DNA from: Castellaniella sp. MT123
GTDB taxonomy: Bacteria; Pseudomonadota; Gammaproteobacteria; Burkholderiales; Burkholderiaceae_B
Direction: 5' to 3'
Length of the DNA: 64,000 bases
Assembly: GCF_039614765.1 (NCBI RefSeq)
Contig: NZ_CP154879.1
Span: 186,001-250,000 of the forward strand
A model generated the notes under the pieces. It had not been told where the DNA came from and made no database searches. It saw only the letters and a list, made by a program, of their open reading frames with translations. The position numbers and the translations under genes were made by a program. This document shows, piece by piece, positions 50,640 to 59,432 of this stretch; positions within the stretch are counted from its first letter, which is position 1; each line of letters opens with the position of its first letter.

Positions 50640-51420
50640 CTACAGGTGCGCGAAGCCCGCCTTCAGGTCGGTGATCGGACCGCCAGGGTGCGCAGGCCGC
50701 GCTGAGCCAGGTAGACGTCGTCCGGCCCGGCGTTCAGCCCGTGTGCGTAGACGTGACTGCGGATTTCCTGCCAGGCGTCCTTCGTTGTCGTGACCGAACC
50801 CAGCAGGGCGTCCGAGTGTCCTGTGACGTATTTCGTGCAGGCCTGGACCGAGACGTCCACGCCGTGTTCGAACGGCTTGAAGTACAGCGGCGAGGCCCAG
50901 GTGTTGTCCATCACCACGCGTGCGCCATGGCGGTGGGCGCATTCGGCGATGGCCGGAATGTCCTGCACCTCGAAGGTCTGCGAACCGGGTGACTCCACAT
51001 AGATGGCGCGTGTGTTCGGCTGGATCAGGCGTTCGATGCCGGCGCCGATCTGGGGATCGTAGAACGTCGTGGCGATGCCATAGCGCGCCAGGATCACCTT
51101 CGCGTAATGGCGCGTGGGACCGTAGACGCTGTCGCTCATCAGGATGTGGTCGTCAGCCTTGACGAAGGCCGACAGGGCGGCGATGCAGGCCGCAAGGCCC
51201 GAAGACGCCAGCAGCGTGCGGTAGCCGCCTTCCAGAAACGGATCCTGGAAATCCTGCAAAAAGATGCTTCCATTGGGTTGGCGGAACTGGTGGACGTCAG
51301 CTCCGGGTTCGTGATGGAGGTCGTGCGCCACACGACGGCGCTGCCCCTGGACCACGTCGGCAAGTCCGGGAAATCCGGCGGCGCCTAGATGCGTCGCGCA
51401 GCGCGCGTGATTTCGGTTTC
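50640..51420 (-). pseudogene. Damaged cystathionine beta-lyase/PLP-dependent Cys-Met metabolism gene
   Basis: The body (about 50690-51235) reads EGGYRTLLASSGLAACIAAL, SDSVYGPTRHYAKVILARYG, YVESPGSQTFEVQDIPAI and CTKYVTGHSDALLGSV with the PLP lysine, clearly MetC-like. After RGLRTLAVR the frame hits a stop within 4 codons; in another frame the family tail ITDLKAGFAHL with its own stop (50642-50640) follows at once, so roughly a hundred codons between them are missing. At the 5' side the first part (EETEITRAARRI, later RGSAVVWRTT) is in a different frame with an in-frame TAG (51387-51385). It has at least three lesions and is not a working enzyme. Confidence 0.8.
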
Positions 51421-51457
51421 TTCGTGATGCCCGGCCTGGCGCGCACGCAGTCCTATA

Positions 51458-52738
51458 ATGGTTCCCTTCGTGCCAGTTTCTCAGGCCTTCCTCGGATGCC
51501 CGGAACGCAAAGGCGCGCCAAACGATTCCGCCGCTTCCGTGTCCTCCTCCTCTTCTGACGATCATGATCGCCCCAGCCGGTTGCTGATGTTGACCCTGGC
51601 CTTGGTGGGGGTATTCGCGTTCATCCAGGTCTATTCGGTCCAGTCCATCCTGCCCCAGTTGCAACAGGATCTACAGGCTTCCGTGGTGCAGATCGGCAAT
51701 TCCGTCGGTGTCACCGTGCTGGCGGTGGCCCTGATGTCCCCGTTTGTCGGCATGCTCTCGGACGCCATCGGGCGCAAATGGCTGATCGTGGCTTCGGTGT
51801 TTGCTCTGGCAATTCCCACAGCGCTGATGCCGACGGTGCAGTCGGTGCACGGCATGCTGGTCCTGCGTTTTCTGCAGGGGCTGGCGGTGCCGGGGGTCTC
51901 CGTGGTGGCGGTTGCCTATATCGGCGAGGAATTTCGCGGTACGACCATGGTCCGGATGGTGACCTGGTATGTGGCGGGTAGCGTGCTGGGCGGGTTTTCC
52001 GGGCGCTTCCTGCTGGGACATCTGACCGAGCTCATGTCCTGGCGCGCGTCTTTCGGGGTCATGGCGGTGCTGAATCTGGCGGGGGCATTCATCGTGTGGC
52101 GCGGCTTGCCCGACTCGCGTCATTTCGTGGCCAATGACCGGATCGCATCCAGCTTGTCGACGTTGGGTCAGCTGCTGCGCAACCCGTCGCTTCAGACTGC
52201 CTGCGCACTGGGTTTCACGGTGCTTTTTGCGTTGATCGGGCTGTTCACCTTCGTCAACCTGCATCTGGCCGCTGCGCCGTATTATTTCAGTTCCGGTGAA
52301 CTTGCCAACATCTTCGCCGTCTATCTGTTGGGCGTGGTGGTCACGCCGCTGGGCGGGCGCCTGATTCCGCGTATCGGCATCCGGCGGACAATCCTGGCGG
52401 CGCTGGCGATCTCAGCATCTGGGGTCGTGCTGACCCTGGCGCAGCCGCCATGGGCCATTGTCGTGGCGCTGGCAGTGGCGGCCTGCGGCGTATTCATCAC
52501 CCAATCGGCCGTGATGAGCTTTATCGCCTATCGCATCACCCACGGACGTTCGTTGGCCAGCGGCCTGTATTACGCGGCTTACTATTGTGGCGGATTCACA
52601 GGGGCCTGGGTCTGCGGCATCGCCTATACCTGGGGGGCCTGGCCCGGGACGGTGGCTGCCCTGCTGATTTCCCAGGCGCTGGGCTGGCTGATCGCCTGGC
52701 GTTTCATGCCAAGGCTGGTGGCTGCGTCGGCCAGCTGA
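51458..52738 (+). CDS. MFS transporter (YnfM/AraJ-like)
   Basis: The protein (426 residues from ATG 51458) has twelve hydrophobic helices with GMLSDAIGRKWLIVASVFAL (loop 2-3 motif) and GLAVPGVSVVAVAYIGEEFR. The first about 45 residues are polar and serine-rich, so the true start may be later, for example GTG 51539; ATG 51458 lies inside a TATAAT (51453-51458) that looks like a -10 element, which would make the earlier start impossible if that promoter is used. Substrate unknown. It is divergent from the metC relic. Confidence 0.8.
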   Translation: MVPFVPVSQAFLGCPERKGAPNDSAASVSSSSSDDHDRPSRLLMLTLALVGVFAFIQVYSVQSILPQLQQDLQASVVQIGNSVGVTVLAVALMSPFVGMLSDAIGRKWLIVASVFALAIPTALMPTVQSVHGMLVLRFLQGLAVPGVSVVAVAYIGEEFRGTTMVRMVTWYVAGSVLGGFSGRFLLGHLTELMSWRASFGVMAVLNLAGAFIVWRGLPDSRHFVANDRIASSLSTLGQLLRNPSLQTACALGFTVLFALIGLFTFVNLHLAAAPYYFSSGELANIFAVYLLGVVVTPLGGRLIPRIGIRRTILAALAISASGVVLTLAQPPWAIVVALAVAACGVFITQSAVMSFIAYRITHGRSLASGLYYAAYYCGGFTGAWVCGIAYTWGAWPGTVAALLISQALGWLIAWRFMPRLVAASAS

Positions 52739-52750
52739 GGGCTGGTCCTC

Positions 52751-53497
52751 TCAGCGGATGCGCATCTCGTAGCGGAAGTTCTGCGGTTGCCCGTGGGATA
52801 TCCGGTATTCGATGGGGCGCCCCTCGATGTTGTAGGCGATCCGTTCGATCCTGACCAGCAGATCGCTGTCCTGTGTGCCCAGATCGGCATCGGCGCGGCC
52901 ACTGGTGAAGGACAGGGTTTCATCCGCCGAGAACACGAATTGTCCGCAGACCTCGTCGTAGAAAGGGTAGAGCAGGTTGCCGAAGCGTTCGGGGGCCATC
53001 GTGGCCAGAGGGGCGAACAGGGTTCTGGGCAGCCAGATCGATTCGCTGAGCACGATGGTTTCGTCCACCAGACGGACCCGCGTCAGCCGGATCAGTTCGG
53101 CATCCGGTGCCAGATCCAGGCGGGCATTGATGTCCGCATCGGCGGGGACCACCACGACGGCCTTGACCACGCCGGTGGGTACCACCTGCTGTCCCGACGC
53201 GTTGCGATAGCGAAAGAATCGCAGCAGCGATCCCCCGAAATCGGGGCGTTTGATGAACGTGCCCTTGCCCTGAACCTTGGCGAGCAGGCCGTCCTTGACC
53301 AGGCGTTCGACCGCCTTGCGGATCGTGCCGATCGAGACCTCGTATTCTTGCGCCAGGGCCTGCTCTGTCGGGATCGGTTCGGACGGATCCCAGACGTGTC
53401 CGGCCAGCCGTGCCTGGATCCCCAGCCGCACACGCTCGTACAGTGGCACGTTCAAGCCGTCCAGGGATGTGGGTGCGAGGGTGGTGGGGCGGGTCAT
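52751..53497 (-). CDS. GntR-family (HutC/UTRA) transcriptional regulator
   Basis: The 248-residue protein has a winged helix-turn-helix (PIPTEQALAQEYEVSIGTIR, about residues 42-61, with KVQGKGTFI as the wing) and a C-terminal UTRA ligand-binding domain (about 90-245). It is the last gene of an operon with a transporter and an amidohydrolase, 14 bases after the latter, and most likely represses that operon until the substrate is present. It converges with the MFS gene (12 bases between stops). Confidence 0.9.
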   Translation of the reverse strand: MTRPTTLAPTSLDGLNVPLYERVRLGIQARLAGHVWDPSEPIPTEQALAQEYEVSIGTIRKAVERLVKDGLLAKVQGKGTFIKRPDFGGSLLRFFRYRNASGQQVVPTGVVKAVVVVPADADINARLDLAPDAELIRLTRVRLVDETIVLSESIWLPRTLFAPLATMAPERFGNLLYPFYDEVCGQFVFSADETLSFTSGRADADLGTQDSDLLVRIERIAYNIEGRPIEYRISHGQPQNFRYEMRIR

Positions 53498-53511
53498 GGC
53501 GGTGGAGTGGG

Positions 53512-54321
53512 TCAGGGTGCGAAACCGAACAGCGTCCGTGCGTTAGCCCCCAAAATCTGTTCGCGCAAGCCTGCGTCGGGCAGCAGCGAGTCGAGGAACC
53601 CGGCGGAGTCGTCGTAGTGTACGCGATCCGTGTATTGCGTATGAGGCCAGTCGCTACCCCACACCAGGTGGTCCCGTAGTCCCCGATCCAACAGCAGGCG
53701 CAGGGCCTGATGCGCGTGCCGGCGCCCCCGGTCGCCGTCGCCCAGGCGGTAGTAGCCGGACACCTTCACCCAGTGGCGGGCGGGATCCAGCATGTCGAGG
53801 ACGGCCCGATAATCGGGGTCATCGGTCCCTTTGTCGGGATCGACGCGACCGAAGTGGTCGATGACGACGGGGGCCGCATAGCCGCGCAGGGCCGGCAGCA
53901 GCGTGCGCAGGTACGCGGGCGGGCAATGCAGTTCCAGCTGCCAGCCCTGCTCATCCAGACGGCTCAGGAATTGCCGCCATTGCGGCAGCCGTAGATCGGG
54001 TGCCGTCTGTCCGAACAGGTTCAGCCGTGCGCCGACGATACCCTGCTTGCCCAAGGTACGCAGCGTCGCCGTGTCGATGTCCACTGGAACCACGGCCACG
54101 CCCTTGAGGCGATGCGGATGCGTGGCGATGGCTGCGAGCATCTGGCTGTTGTCGTAGCCCAGAAAGCTGGGCTGGATCAGCACGCCATGGTCCAGGCCGT
54201 GGCGGTTCAGGTGGGACAGATAGGTCTCGACGTCGGCGCCATCCGTTGGCTGGTAGCGGGCCCCCGCCACGACGGGGCCGCCGGCGGCGAAGATATGGGC
54301 GTGGGTATCGACGGTTTTCAT
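53512..54321 (-). CDS. Amidohydrolase family (TIM-barrel metal-dependent hydrolase)
   Basis: The 269-residue protein belongs to the amidohydrolase-2 family: VDTHAHIF at the N-terminus (metal HxH), VVIDHFGRVDP near 155 and WGSDWPHTQY near 215 with the catalytic Asp. Relatives include 2-pyrone-4,6-dicarboxylate lactonase, which opens cyclic esters of dicarboxylates, and this fits the dicarboxylate-type transporter gene in front. The ATG shares its A with the transporter stop (TGATG), which fixes the start. The exact substrate is unknown. Confidence 0.85.
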   Translation of the reverse strand: MKTVDTHAHIFAAGGPVVAGARYQPTDGADVETYLSHLNRHGLDHGVLIQPSFLGYDNSQMLAAIATHPHRLKGVAVVPVDIDTATLRTLGKQGIVGARLNLFGQTAPDLRLPQWRQFLSRLDEQGWQLELHCPPAYLRTLLPALRGYAAPVVIDHFGRVDPDKGTDDPDYRAVLDMLDPARHWVKVSGYYRLGDGDRGRRHAHQALRLLLDRGLRDHLVWGSDWPHTQYTDRVHYDDSAGFLDSLLPDAGLREQILGANARTLFGFAP

Positions 54322-55616
54322 CACAGCGCTCCCTGGACAGCCAGGGCCGCCAGCAGGGCGGCGCCAAAGCCCAGCGGCACGGCACGGAACAGCAGATCGT
54401 TGAAGAGCGAGGACTGGTCCATCTGATGAGGGGCCGAACCCAGAATCAGGCTGCCACCCGAGGAAAATGGCGAGATTGCCGAGGACTGCGCGCCGACCAC
54501 GATGCAGACGAACAGCAGCATGGAGTCGTACCCCGTCGCCGCCGCGATGGCGGGCACCACCGGGAACAAGGCCGGCGTCACGACCCCCAGCGTGCTGGAA
54601 AACAGGGACATGAAGGCGCCGATGATGCACATGACCAGCGGAATGAGGGCCAGCGGAATGGTGGTCGAGACCCAGTCCGACAGGATGGCGATCACGCCCG
54701 CCTTGATGGCGACCTCGATCAGCATGCCGACGCCGCAGATCATGATGAGTGTTCCCCAGGGAACGTAAGCCACCACCTTTTTCTCATCCGCCAGTTTCAG
54801 GAACAGGCTGATGACCGAGAAGATGATGGCCATGAAGCCGATGTCGATTCTGGAGTTCAGGAAGGCGATCCCAGTGCTGTTCGGCAGCAGGATGGCGAGG
54901 ATGGGGACGATCAGCAGGATGCTCATCAGGATGATGATCAGGATCAGGGATTGTTTCTGCTTGGGCTCGAAGGGGGCCGGGCGTTCGGCCTTGATCTCGA
55001 TCTGCAGCTTGCCCCGGTTCAGGATCAGGTAGGCGCCGATGACGACGACGGGAATGATCAGGGTTGTGACGAAGGTTGCCGTCGCGTTGGTGAAGGCGGT
55101 CGAGGCATCCACCCCGGCGCCCTCCATCAGGCCGCGAAAGATCACCCCGCTTTGCGAGGTCATGAAATTGGCGCCCGCCAGCGCGCCGTAATTCACTGCC
55201 ATCCCGCCGATGACCTTGCTCATGCCCGTCTTTTGGCACAGTAGCAGCGTCATTGGGGCCATGAAGGCCAGCACGGTGTAGAAGCCGGCACCCAGGGCGG
55301 CGATGAGGGTCGCCGATGCGAAGATCGCCAGCGGCAGCAGGGTCGGGGAATGCCGACAGGCGTACAGCAGGTGATTGGCCAGCTTTTCCAGGGCTCCGTT
55401 AGCCATGGCGAAGTTGTAGAACAGGGTGACCGCCAGGATGATGAAGAAGATCTTGATCGGCCAGAACTGGACGATCTGGGAGGATTTCAGGCCCAGGCCG
55501 AACGCGCCGATCAGGTAGGCGAAGATAATGGCAAAAAAGCCGATGTTGATCTTGGTCTTGTAGCCGATGGCAATCGACAGCAGGATTGCGGCAATGATGA
55601 CGTACGTCATGAACAC
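54321..55616 (-). CDS. Dicarboxylate carrier-type membrane transporter (MatC/DASS-like)
   Basis: The 431-residue protein has ten to twelve hydrophobic helices beginning with YVIIAAILLSIAIGYKTKIN, as in the N-terminal domain of MatC-type dicarboxylate carriers, and symmetric helix hairpins near ANFMTSQSGVIFRG and GAQSSAISPFSSGGS that resemble the substrate-binding SxS/T loops of the DASS/IT superfamily. It probably imports an organic acid with Na+ or H+. It heads an operon with the amidohydrolase (1-base overlap) and a GntR regulator. An AT-rich palindromic region lies before the start. Confidence 0.82.
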   Translation of the reverse strand: MFMTYVIIAAILLSIAIGYKTKINIGFFAIIFAYLIGAFGLGLKSSQIVQFWPIKIFFIILAVTLFYNFAMANGALEKLANHLLYACRHSPTLLPLAIFASATLIAALGAGFYTVLAFMAPMTLLLCQKTGMSKVIGGMAVNYGALAGANFMTSQSGVIFRGLMEGAGVDASTAFTNATATFVTTLIIPVVVIGAYLILNRGKLQIEIKAERPAPFEPKQKQSLILIIILMSILLIVPILAILLPNSTGIAFLNSRIDIGFMAIIFSVISLFLKLADEKKVVAYVPWGTLIMICGVGMLIEVAIKAGVIAILSDWVSTTIPLALIPLVMCIIGAFMSLFSSTLGVVTPALFPVVPAIAAATGYDSMLLFVCIVVGAQSSAISPFSSGGSLILGSAPHQMDQSSLFNDLLFRAVPLGFGAALLAALAVQGAL

Positions 55617-55644
55617 TCCTTGAACAGGCTTCAGAGTTTATCAT

Positions 55645-55676
55645 CTAGTCATATATATGATTATATGAATTACTAG
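55645..55676. promoter_or_regulatory. AT-rich inverted repeats before the transporter operon, candidate GntR operator
   Basis: CTAGT (55645-55649) and ACTAG (55672-55676) enclose TCATATA (55649-55655) and TATATGA (55662-55668), both inverted pairs. The stretch lies about 30-60 bases before the transporter start and is far richer in A+T than its surroundings. It is a good candidate binding site for the GntR protein of the same operon. Confidence 0.45.
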
Positions 55677-55857
55677 GTATTAACCCTGATTTTGCTTAGG
55701 CGTCCGCAGGATCCTCTGCGACGCGGGGACTATGGCTTCATGAGGTGTCGGGATGCCGGTATGGGATGATGGCACGAGGGCTGGGTGATGTGGCTGGGGT
55801 GTGCGGCTGAATGGGCTGGAAAGAGTCTGGCGGCACATTGCGGAAGCAATTTTCCTC

Positions 55858-55863
55858 TATAAT
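55858..55863 (+). promoter_or_regulatory. -10 element of the riboswitch/TerC transcript
   Basis: TATAAT is a perfect -10 hexamer; the -35 is weak. Transcription would start near 55870, just before the conserved riboswitch core. The stretch 55680-55857 holds no gene or other signal that I can support. Confidence 0.65.
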
Positions 55864-55865
55864 CC

Positions 55866-56012
55866 CAGAATCGAGGGGAGTAGCTCATTTTCCGCCGCAT
55901 CGTCATCACGGTGTCCGTCTGGTACGGATGCCCGGTGCCCGGGTAGCCTGTGAATGGTTGCGAGCAAGACCTTGCCACTTAGGGCAAGGCACGTCTCTTT
56001 CTTTTGAAATGG
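55866..56012 (+). ncRNA. yybP-ykoY manganese riboswitch
   Basis: The leader contains the conserved core GGGGAGTAGC (55875-55884), a CCCGGTGCCCGGG segment and GCAAGACCTTGCC (55964-55976) with a matching GGCAAGGC (55983-55990), the consensus of the yybP-ykoY class that senses Mn2+. In E. coli this class precedes alx and mntP; here it precedes a TerC/Alx-family gene, as expected. A hairpin of AAATGGCCTG (56007-56016) and CAGGCCATTT (56034-56043) with a T-run follows and may be the switchable terminator or a ribosome site mask. Confidence 0.88.
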
Positions 56013-56044
56013 CCTGGCCCTGTTGTGGGGTTACAGGCCATTTT
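56007..56044 (+). terminator. Putative riboswitch-controlled hairpin before the TerC gene
   Basis: AAATGGCCTG pairs perfectly with CAGGCCATTT over a 17-nt loop and ends in TTTT, 15 bases before the ATG at 56059. It looks like an intrinsic terminator in the leader and could be switched by the manganese riboswitch. Confidence 0.6.
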
Positions 56045-56058
56045 CACGAGGAACGGCG

Positions 56059-56784
56059 ATGATCGAATTTTTTCAGACACTCAGCTGGGCGGCGGTATTT
56101 CAGATCATTCTGATCGATATCCTGCTGGGCGGCGACAACGCCGTGGTGATTGCCTTGGCGTGTCGCAACCTGCACGAAAAACGGCGGTTGCAGGGCATCC
56201 TGTGGGGGACTGCCGGGGCGATCGTCTTGCGGGTGTTGTTGATCGCCTTTGCGATGACCTTGCTGAACATCCCGTTCCTGAAGGTCGTGGGGGCTGTGCT
56301 GCTGCTCTGGATCGGTGTCAAGCTCTTGCTGCCCGAGTCCGATCATCACGACAAGGTGGCGGGTGGCGCCTCGGTGTTTGCGGCGGTCAAGACCATCATC
56401 GTCGCCGACCTGGTCATGAGCATCGACAACGTCATCGCCATTGCCGGGGCTGCGCAGGGGGCGCATGTGGATCATCAGCTCGGGCTTGTGATCTTCGGCC
56501 TGCTGGTCAGTGTTCCCATCATCGTCTGGGGCAGCACGCTGGTGCTGAAGCTCATCGACCGATTCCCGATCGTGGTCACTTTCGGCGCCGGCCTGCTGGG
56601 CTGGATTGCGGGCGGCATGCTGGTCACTGACGTGATCATCGTTGGCTGGATCGGGCAGCCGACCGCCATCGTGAAGCTCACGGCGGAAATCGTGGGCGCC
56701 CTGTTCGTCGTGGGGGTCGGTTTGCCGCTGGCCCGGCGCAAGATCGCTGCCCGGTCCGCCTCGAAGCCGTCGCAAGCGGCATGA
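56059..56784 (+). CDS. TerC-family membrane protein (Alx/YjbE type, likely Mn2+ exporter)
   Basis: The 241-residue protein has seven hydrophobic helices and the family's repeated acidic motif: IDILLGGDNAVVIALACRN near residue 17 and VADLVMSIDNVIAIAGAA near 117, with Asp-Asn pairs that probably bind the metal. Alx-type members export or balance manganese, which fits the riboswitch upstream. GAGGAA lies 6 bases before ATG 56059. The gene stands alone and converges with the DUF190 gene. Confidence 0.9.
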   Translation: MIEFFQTLSWAAVFQIILIDILLGGDNAVVIALACRNLHEKRRLQGILWGTAGAIVLRVLLIAFAMTLLNIPFLKVVGAVLLLWIGVKLLLPESDHHDKVAGGASVFAAVKTIIVADLVMSIDNVIAIAGAAQGAHVDHQLGLVIFGLLVSVPIIVWGSTLVLKLIDRFPIVVTFGAGLLGWIAGGMLVTDVIIVGWIGQPTAIVKLTAEIVGALFVVGVGLPLARRKIAARSASKPSQAA

Positions 56785-56834
56785 GGCGTGTGCCGGATCG
56801 ACCGTCCATCAGGTGACCTGGGGCCCTGTATTCG

Positions 56835-57155
56835 TCAGTCGGGCAAGCCGGTGCGGCCATATTCCACGGGAATCTTCACGTAAAACACGGTTTCGCCGGC
56901 GGATTCTATGTTCGACAGCAGGCGTGCGCAGGTGTCTTCGTCCACCGCGACCATGACGCCGATGGGTTGTTCGGCCAGTTCGAAGAAGCGGGCGGCATGC
57001 AGCCGGCCGTGATGGCCGAAGCTTTCATCCGCCTTGAACAGGGTGGCGCCCAGCGCCCCCTGGGCCTTGGCCAGATTCATCAGCCATTCGGCCAGGGGCG
57101 TGCCGCCATGATGGCGGCCTTCCTGCGTATAGAAAGTCAGCTGATAGCCTTGCAT
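56835..57155 (-). CDS. DUF190 family protein
   Basis: The 106-residue protein begins MQGYQLTFYTQEGRHHGGTP and carries LFKADESFGHHGRLHAARFF, a pattern of DUF190 proteins, which have a PII-like ferredoxin fold. These genes are regularly found next to crcB; here crcB lies 32 bases upstream on the same strand. The function is not established, but a role in sensing or tuning fluoride export is often suggested. The start is the ATG giving the family N-terminus with GGAG-like sequence before it. Confidence 0.85.
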   Translation of the reverse strand: MQGYQLTFYTQEGRHHGGTPLAEWLMNLAKAQGALGATLFKADESFGHHGRLHAARFFELAEQPIGVMVAVDEDTCARLLSNIESAGETVFYVKIPVEYGRTGLPD

Positions 57156-57187
57156 GGTGCGCTCCTTGGGTGGCGATCGAGGCGGCG

Positions 57188-57589
57188 CTACGCGGTCGTC
57201 GCCATGCGTACCACGGCTATGGTGCCGATGCCAAGCAGGGTCATGACCAGCGAACCGCCCACATGGATGACGATCGAGGCGGTCAACCAGCCCAGCCGCC
57301 CTTCCTGCAGCAGCGTCACCAGCTCGGCGGAAAAGGTCGAGAAAGTCGTCAGCCCGCCGCAAAAACCGGTGATGATGAATAGCCGCATCTGGGGAGACAG
57401 GCCCGGATGGGCGCCGAACCAGGCGATCGCGAGCCCGATGATGTAGCCGCCCAGCAGATTGGCCGCCAGGGTGCCGGGTGGCAGGACAGGGAAGAGGGCG
57501 TTGAACGTGCGCCCCAGCCACCAGCGCAGGATCGCACCGATCGAGGCGCCAGCGGCGATGGCAATCAAAGGGTTATAGAAGATGGGCAT
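57188..57589 (-). CDS. crcB: Fluoride exporter CrcB/Fluc
   Basis: The 133-residue protein has four helices and the Fluc signatures [28 protein letters not shown] and [18 protein letters not shown], in which the Phe and Thr/Ser residues line the fluoride pores of a dual-topology dimer. It expels fluoride ions. The DUF190 gene follows. The 100 or so bases upstream hold no fluoride riboswitch that I can recognise. Confidence 0.94.
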   Translation of the reverse strand: MPIFYNPLIAIAAGASIGAILRWWLGRTFNALFPVLPPGTLAANLLGGYIIGLAIAWFGAHPGLSPQMRLFIITGFCGGLTTFSTFSAELVTLLQEGRLGWLTASIVIHVGGSLVMTLLGIGTIAVVRMATTA

Positions 57590-57700
57590 GATGTGTCTGC
57601 ATGTTAACAGTGGCCAGGCCTGCCCCACAAGGCAGTGTTCAGGTCCCCGCGTTACACTGAACCGAGTTCTTTTCCGAACCCTTTCAGAAGGAGTTGTCCC

Positions 57701-58483
57701 ATGCTTAAAGGAAAAAAAGCAGTCGTGACCGGCTCGACCAGCGGTATCGGCCTGGCGATTGCGCAGGAACTGGCCCGTCAGGGTGCCGACCTCGTCATCA
57801 ATGGATTCGGGGATGCCGCAGCCATCGAACGTGAACGCGCGGGCATCGAGAAAGAATTCGGCGTCAAGGCCATCTACCTGAATGCCGATCTGATGAACGC
57901 CCAGGCGGCCCGTGATTTCATCGCGCAGTCCATCAAGGCGCTCGGCGGTATCGACATCCTGGTCAACAATGCCGGCATCCAGCACACGGATCTGATCGAG
58001 GACTTTCCGGTCGACAACTGGAACGCCATCATCGCGCTGAACCTGTCGGCCGTCTTCCACTGCACGGCGGCGGTCCTGCCGACCCTGAAGAAACAAAAAT
58101 TCGGGCGGATCATCAACATCGCATCGGCCCATGGTCTGGTTGCCTCGGTCAACAAATCCGCCTACGTGGCGGCAAAACATGGCGTGGTCGGGCTGACCAA
58201 GGTCACCGCGTTGGAAAATGCCGGCACCGGGGTGACGTGCAATGCCATCTGTCCGGGCTGGGTGCGCACACCGCTGGTGGAAACGCAGATCCAGGCGCTG
58301 GCCAAACAGAAAGGGCTCAGCATCGAAGACGCCGCGCGCGATCTGCTGGCCGAAAAGCAACCGTCGCTGGAATTCGTCACGCCGCAGCAGCTGGGCCAGG
58401 CGGCCGTCTTCATCGCGTCGGATGCGGCCGCGCAGATGACCGGCACCACGCTGTCCATCGACGGCGGCTGGACGGCGCGCTAA
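57701..58483 (+). CDS. bdhA: 3-hydroxybutyrate dehydrogenase (SDR)
   Basis: This 260-residue SDR has [20 protein letters not shown] at the N-terminus, [15 protein letters not shown], the Ser in [17 protein letters not shown] and [19 protein letters not shown]; the WVRTPLVE stretch and QHT are typical of D-3-hydroxybutyrate dehydrogenase. It turns 3-hydroxybutyrate, for example from polyhydroxybutyrate, to acetoacetate with NAD. ATG 57701 follows AGAAGGAG and gives the family length; a longer frame upstream is not needed. Confidence 0.92.
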   Translation: MLKGKKAVVTGSTSGIGLAIAQELARQGADLVINGFGDAAAIERERAGIEKEFGVKAIYLNADLMNAQAARDFIAQSIKALGGIDILVNNAGIQHTDLIEDFPVDNWNAIIALNLSAVFHCTAAVLPTLKKQKFGRIINIASAHGLVASVNKSAYVAAKHGVVGLTKVTALENAGTGVTCNAICPGWVRTPLVETQIQALAKQKGLSIEDAARDLLAEKQPSLEFVTPQQLGQAAVFIASDAAAQMTGTTLSIDGGWTAR

Positions 58484-58500
58484 AAAATCGCACTGCACTA

Positions 58501-58533
58501 CCGCACGGCCCGGCCACACCCCGGTCCGTGCGG
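58501..58533 (+). other. Intergenic hairpin between bdhA and yaaA
   Basis: CCGCACGG (58501-58508) pairs with CCGTGCGG (58526-58533) over a long loop. There is no T-run, so it may shape the mRNA rather than terminate it. Confidence 0.35.
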
Positions 58534-58557
58534 AGACCATTGCTTGAGGAGTCATCG

Positions 58558-59331
58558 ATGTTGATGGTGTTGTCACCGGCGAAGAAGCTGGACTACGACT
58601 CGCCGGTGCGCACCACGCAGCAGTCGCTGCCGGTATTCCCCACCGAGACGCGTGAACTGGTCGGTGTCATGCAGGCCTTGAAACCGGCCGATCTGGCCGA
58701 TTTGATGGATCTGTCAGACGCGCTGGCGCGCCTGAATGCGCAGCGGTATGCGGCCTGGGTCGATGCGCCCGATACGCGGCATGCCCGCCAGGCCGCTCTG
58801 GCCTTCAATGGGGATGTCTATGAAGGGTTGCGCGCGGCGGAACTGTCCGACGCGCAACTGGTCTGGTTGCAGGATCATCTGGCCATCCTCAGCGGTTTGT
58901 ATGGCGTGCTGCGGCCGCTGGATCTGATCCAGCCCTATCGCCTGGAAATGGGTACGCGGCTGCGCACGGCGCACGGCCGGACACTGTATGAATTCTGGGG
59001 CGGCCGGATCGCGCAGGAACTGAACCGCCGCCTGGATGCGTTGGGCCACGAACGGATCGTGCTGAATCTGGCGTCCCAGGAATACTTCAAATCCGTGGAT
59101 CTGAAGACCTTGCGCGCACGGGTGGTCGAATGCGTATTCCAGGACGAAAAGAACGGTATCTGGAAGGTCGTCAGTTTTCACGCCAAGCGGGCTCGCGGTC
59201 TCATGGCCCGTCATGTGGCCGATCACAAGATCGACCGGGTGGCCGATCTGCGGGGTTTTTCCGCAGGCGGCTACGCCTTTGCCCCAGAGGCCTCGACCGA
59301 GGACCGCCTGGTTTTCCGGCGGCCGGCCTGA
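58558..59331 (+). CDS. yaaA: YaaA family protein (peroxide stress response)
   Basis: The 257-residue protein begins [16 protein letters not shown] and holds [32 protein letters not shown] and [11 protein letters not shown], all typical of YaaA/DUF328. In E. coli YaaA lowers intracellular iron and protects DNA during hydrogen peroxide stress. ATG 58558 has GAGGAG 7 bases upstream. It follows bdhA by 74 bases on the same strand with a hairpin between; no link in function is obvious. Confidence 0.92.
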   Translation: MLMVLSPAKKLDYDSPVRTTQQSLPVFPTETRELVGVMQALKPADLADLMDLSDALARLNAQRYAAWVDAPDTRHARQAALAFNGDVYEGLRAAELSDAQLVWLQDHLAILSGLYGVLRPLDLIQPYRLEMGTRLRTAHGRTLYEFWGGRIAQELNRRLDALGHERIVLNLASQEYFKSVDLKTLRARVVECVFQDEKNGIWKVVSFHAKRARGLMARHVADHKIDRVADLRGFSAGGYAFAPEASTEDRLVFRRPA

Positions 59332-59387
59332 CAGCCCATCAGGGATAACCTGAGTTGTGCTGCTCGATCACGACTTTTACGCTACCC

Positions 59388-59402
59388 ATAATTATGAATT
59401 AT
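59388..59402. promoter_or_regulatory. Palindrome before the malonate operon, candidate operator
   Basis: ATAATT (59388-59393) and AATTAT (59397-59402) are inverted copies around ATG, 31 bases before the regulator start, in an otherwise GC-rich region. It may be where the GntR protein represses its own operon. Confidence 0.5.
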
Positions 59403-59432
59403 TAATTTCCAGATTCCGCACAGGAGACCCCG

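Noticed and set aside
50663-51664. A 333-codon frame taken as an intact cystathionine lyase
   Set aside because: Its first 110 or so residues are unrelated sequence and its end is a frame-shifted stop after an internal deletion; the gene is broken.
57590-57660. Fluoride riboswitch before crcB
   Set aside because: The region before crcB lacks the conserved GGCGAUGG and CUGAUGGC elements of the class; no pseudoknot could be drawn.
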